From Pseudomonadota bacterium (GTDB taxonomy: Bacteria; Pseudomonadota; Gammaproteobacteria; Steroidobacterales; MnTg04): DNA of 50,244 nucleotides. A program made the translations under genes and the position numbers. Positions 50,111-50,244 of this stretch are shown here, in pieces (the first letter of the stretch is position 1; each line of letters begins with the position of its first letter). Where the stretch lies: the NCBI GenBank assembly GCA_022560735.1, contig JADFSO010000019.1:1-50244 (forward strand), written 5' to 3'. Under the pieces are notes generated by a model. That model had not been told where the DNA came from, ran no database searches, and saw nothing but the letters and a program-made list of their open reading frames with translations.

Positions 50111-50244
50111 GCACCACCGGTGATCACAACCCCACCCAGTCGCAAAGCTGGCTGAATCTGCAGGCGCACGCCGAGCGCCTCGCCAAAACGCCGCTCAAAG
50201 ACCTGCTGACGCAGACCGGCCGCCACAACGCATGCACAGCGCAG
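50107..50244 (+). CDS. pgi: probable glucose-6-phosphate isomerase, N-terminal fragment (cut by window end)
   Basis: Forty-six codons are present. The start overlaps the epimerase stop (ATGA). [20 protein letters not shown] followed by LKDLL resembles the N-terminus of Pgi (Asn-Pro-Thr-Gln, Trp, Leu-Gln-x-His pattern), which supplies fructose-6-phosphate for nucleotide-sugar synthesis. No catalytic residues are in view. The last ~10 residues look less Pgi-like, so a frame error near the edge is possible. Confidence 0.6.
   Translation, partial: MSTTGDHNPTQSQSWLNLQAHAERLAKTPLKDLLTQTGRHNACTAQ

Overview
The window is a high-GC chromosomal segment of a free-living, non-enteric gammaproteobacterium. 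It is most like the Chromatiales/Xanthomonadales/Pseudomonas side of the class and could well be a metagenome-derived contig. Three conserved neighbourhoods support this: asd-fimV-truA-accD-folC-SPOR-cvpA-purF, tig-clpP-clpX-lon-hupB-ppiD, and yafS-like/rnhA/dnaQ. Nearly all genes are core housekeeping genes. Both ends are cut, katG on the left and a probable pgi on the right. No CRISPR array, prophage or intact insertion sequence was found.

Layout. 1-0.95 kb: a catalase-peroxidase C-terminus joined to a truncated DUF3501 remnant. 1.0-5.2 kb: topoisomerase IV (parE, parC). 5.3-6.2 kb: htpX with a frameshift. 6.2-8.3 kb (minus): a FimX-like receiver-PAS-GGDEF-EAL protein with degenerate catalytic motifs. 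8.5-9.0 kb: EF-P. 9.1-12.5 kb (minus): a tight sco-pcuC-psd-epmA-msrC operon, in which epmA encodes the enzyme that lysylates the neighbouring EF-P. 12.5-26.4 kb (plus): prmB-aroC, asd, fimV, truA, accD, folC, a SPOR protein, cvpA, purF, then a receiver-Ser/Thr kinase hybrid translationally coupled to miaE. 26.5-27.8 kb (minus): lpxH and a periplasmic cyclophilin. 27.9-30.8 kb: gltX-cysS. 30.8-31.7 kb (minus): folD. 31.9-32.7 kb: tRNA-Pro, -Arg, -His, a tRNA-His relic, -Lys and -Leu. 32.7-41.4 kb: tig, clpP, clpX, lon, hupB, tRNA-Val, tRNA-Asp and ppiD, i.e. chaperones and proteolysis with a good sigma-32-type promoter before lon. 41.5-45.4 kb: a DAACS symporter, fabI (minus) and the lipoprotein transglycosylase mltD (minus). 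45.8-47.7 kb: methyltransferase, rnhA, dnaQ. 47.7-50.2 kb: the start of a sugar-nucleotide/polysaccharide locus (TviB/WbpA-type dehydrogenase, UDP-glucuronate 4-epimerase, probable pgi).

The least ordinary content lies between and at the ends of genes. Ten copies of a GTAG-type REP palindrome (core GGGCCTTCAGGCCC) are present, eight of them in four two-copy units with a ~41-bp period. A second short repeat family (GGGGACGGATTTATTT and GGGGTCAGATTTATTT) occurs twice singly and once as an almost perfect 24-bp-stem hairpin. Both families sit directly on stop codons: REPs provide the stop codon or last residues of miaE, cysS and the symporter gene. The other points of interest are the receiver-kinase/miaE pair, the inactive FimX-like protein, a decayed tRNA-His copy, an inverted repeat over the hupB -10 box, the katG/DUF3501 junction, and the absence of trpF from its usual slot.
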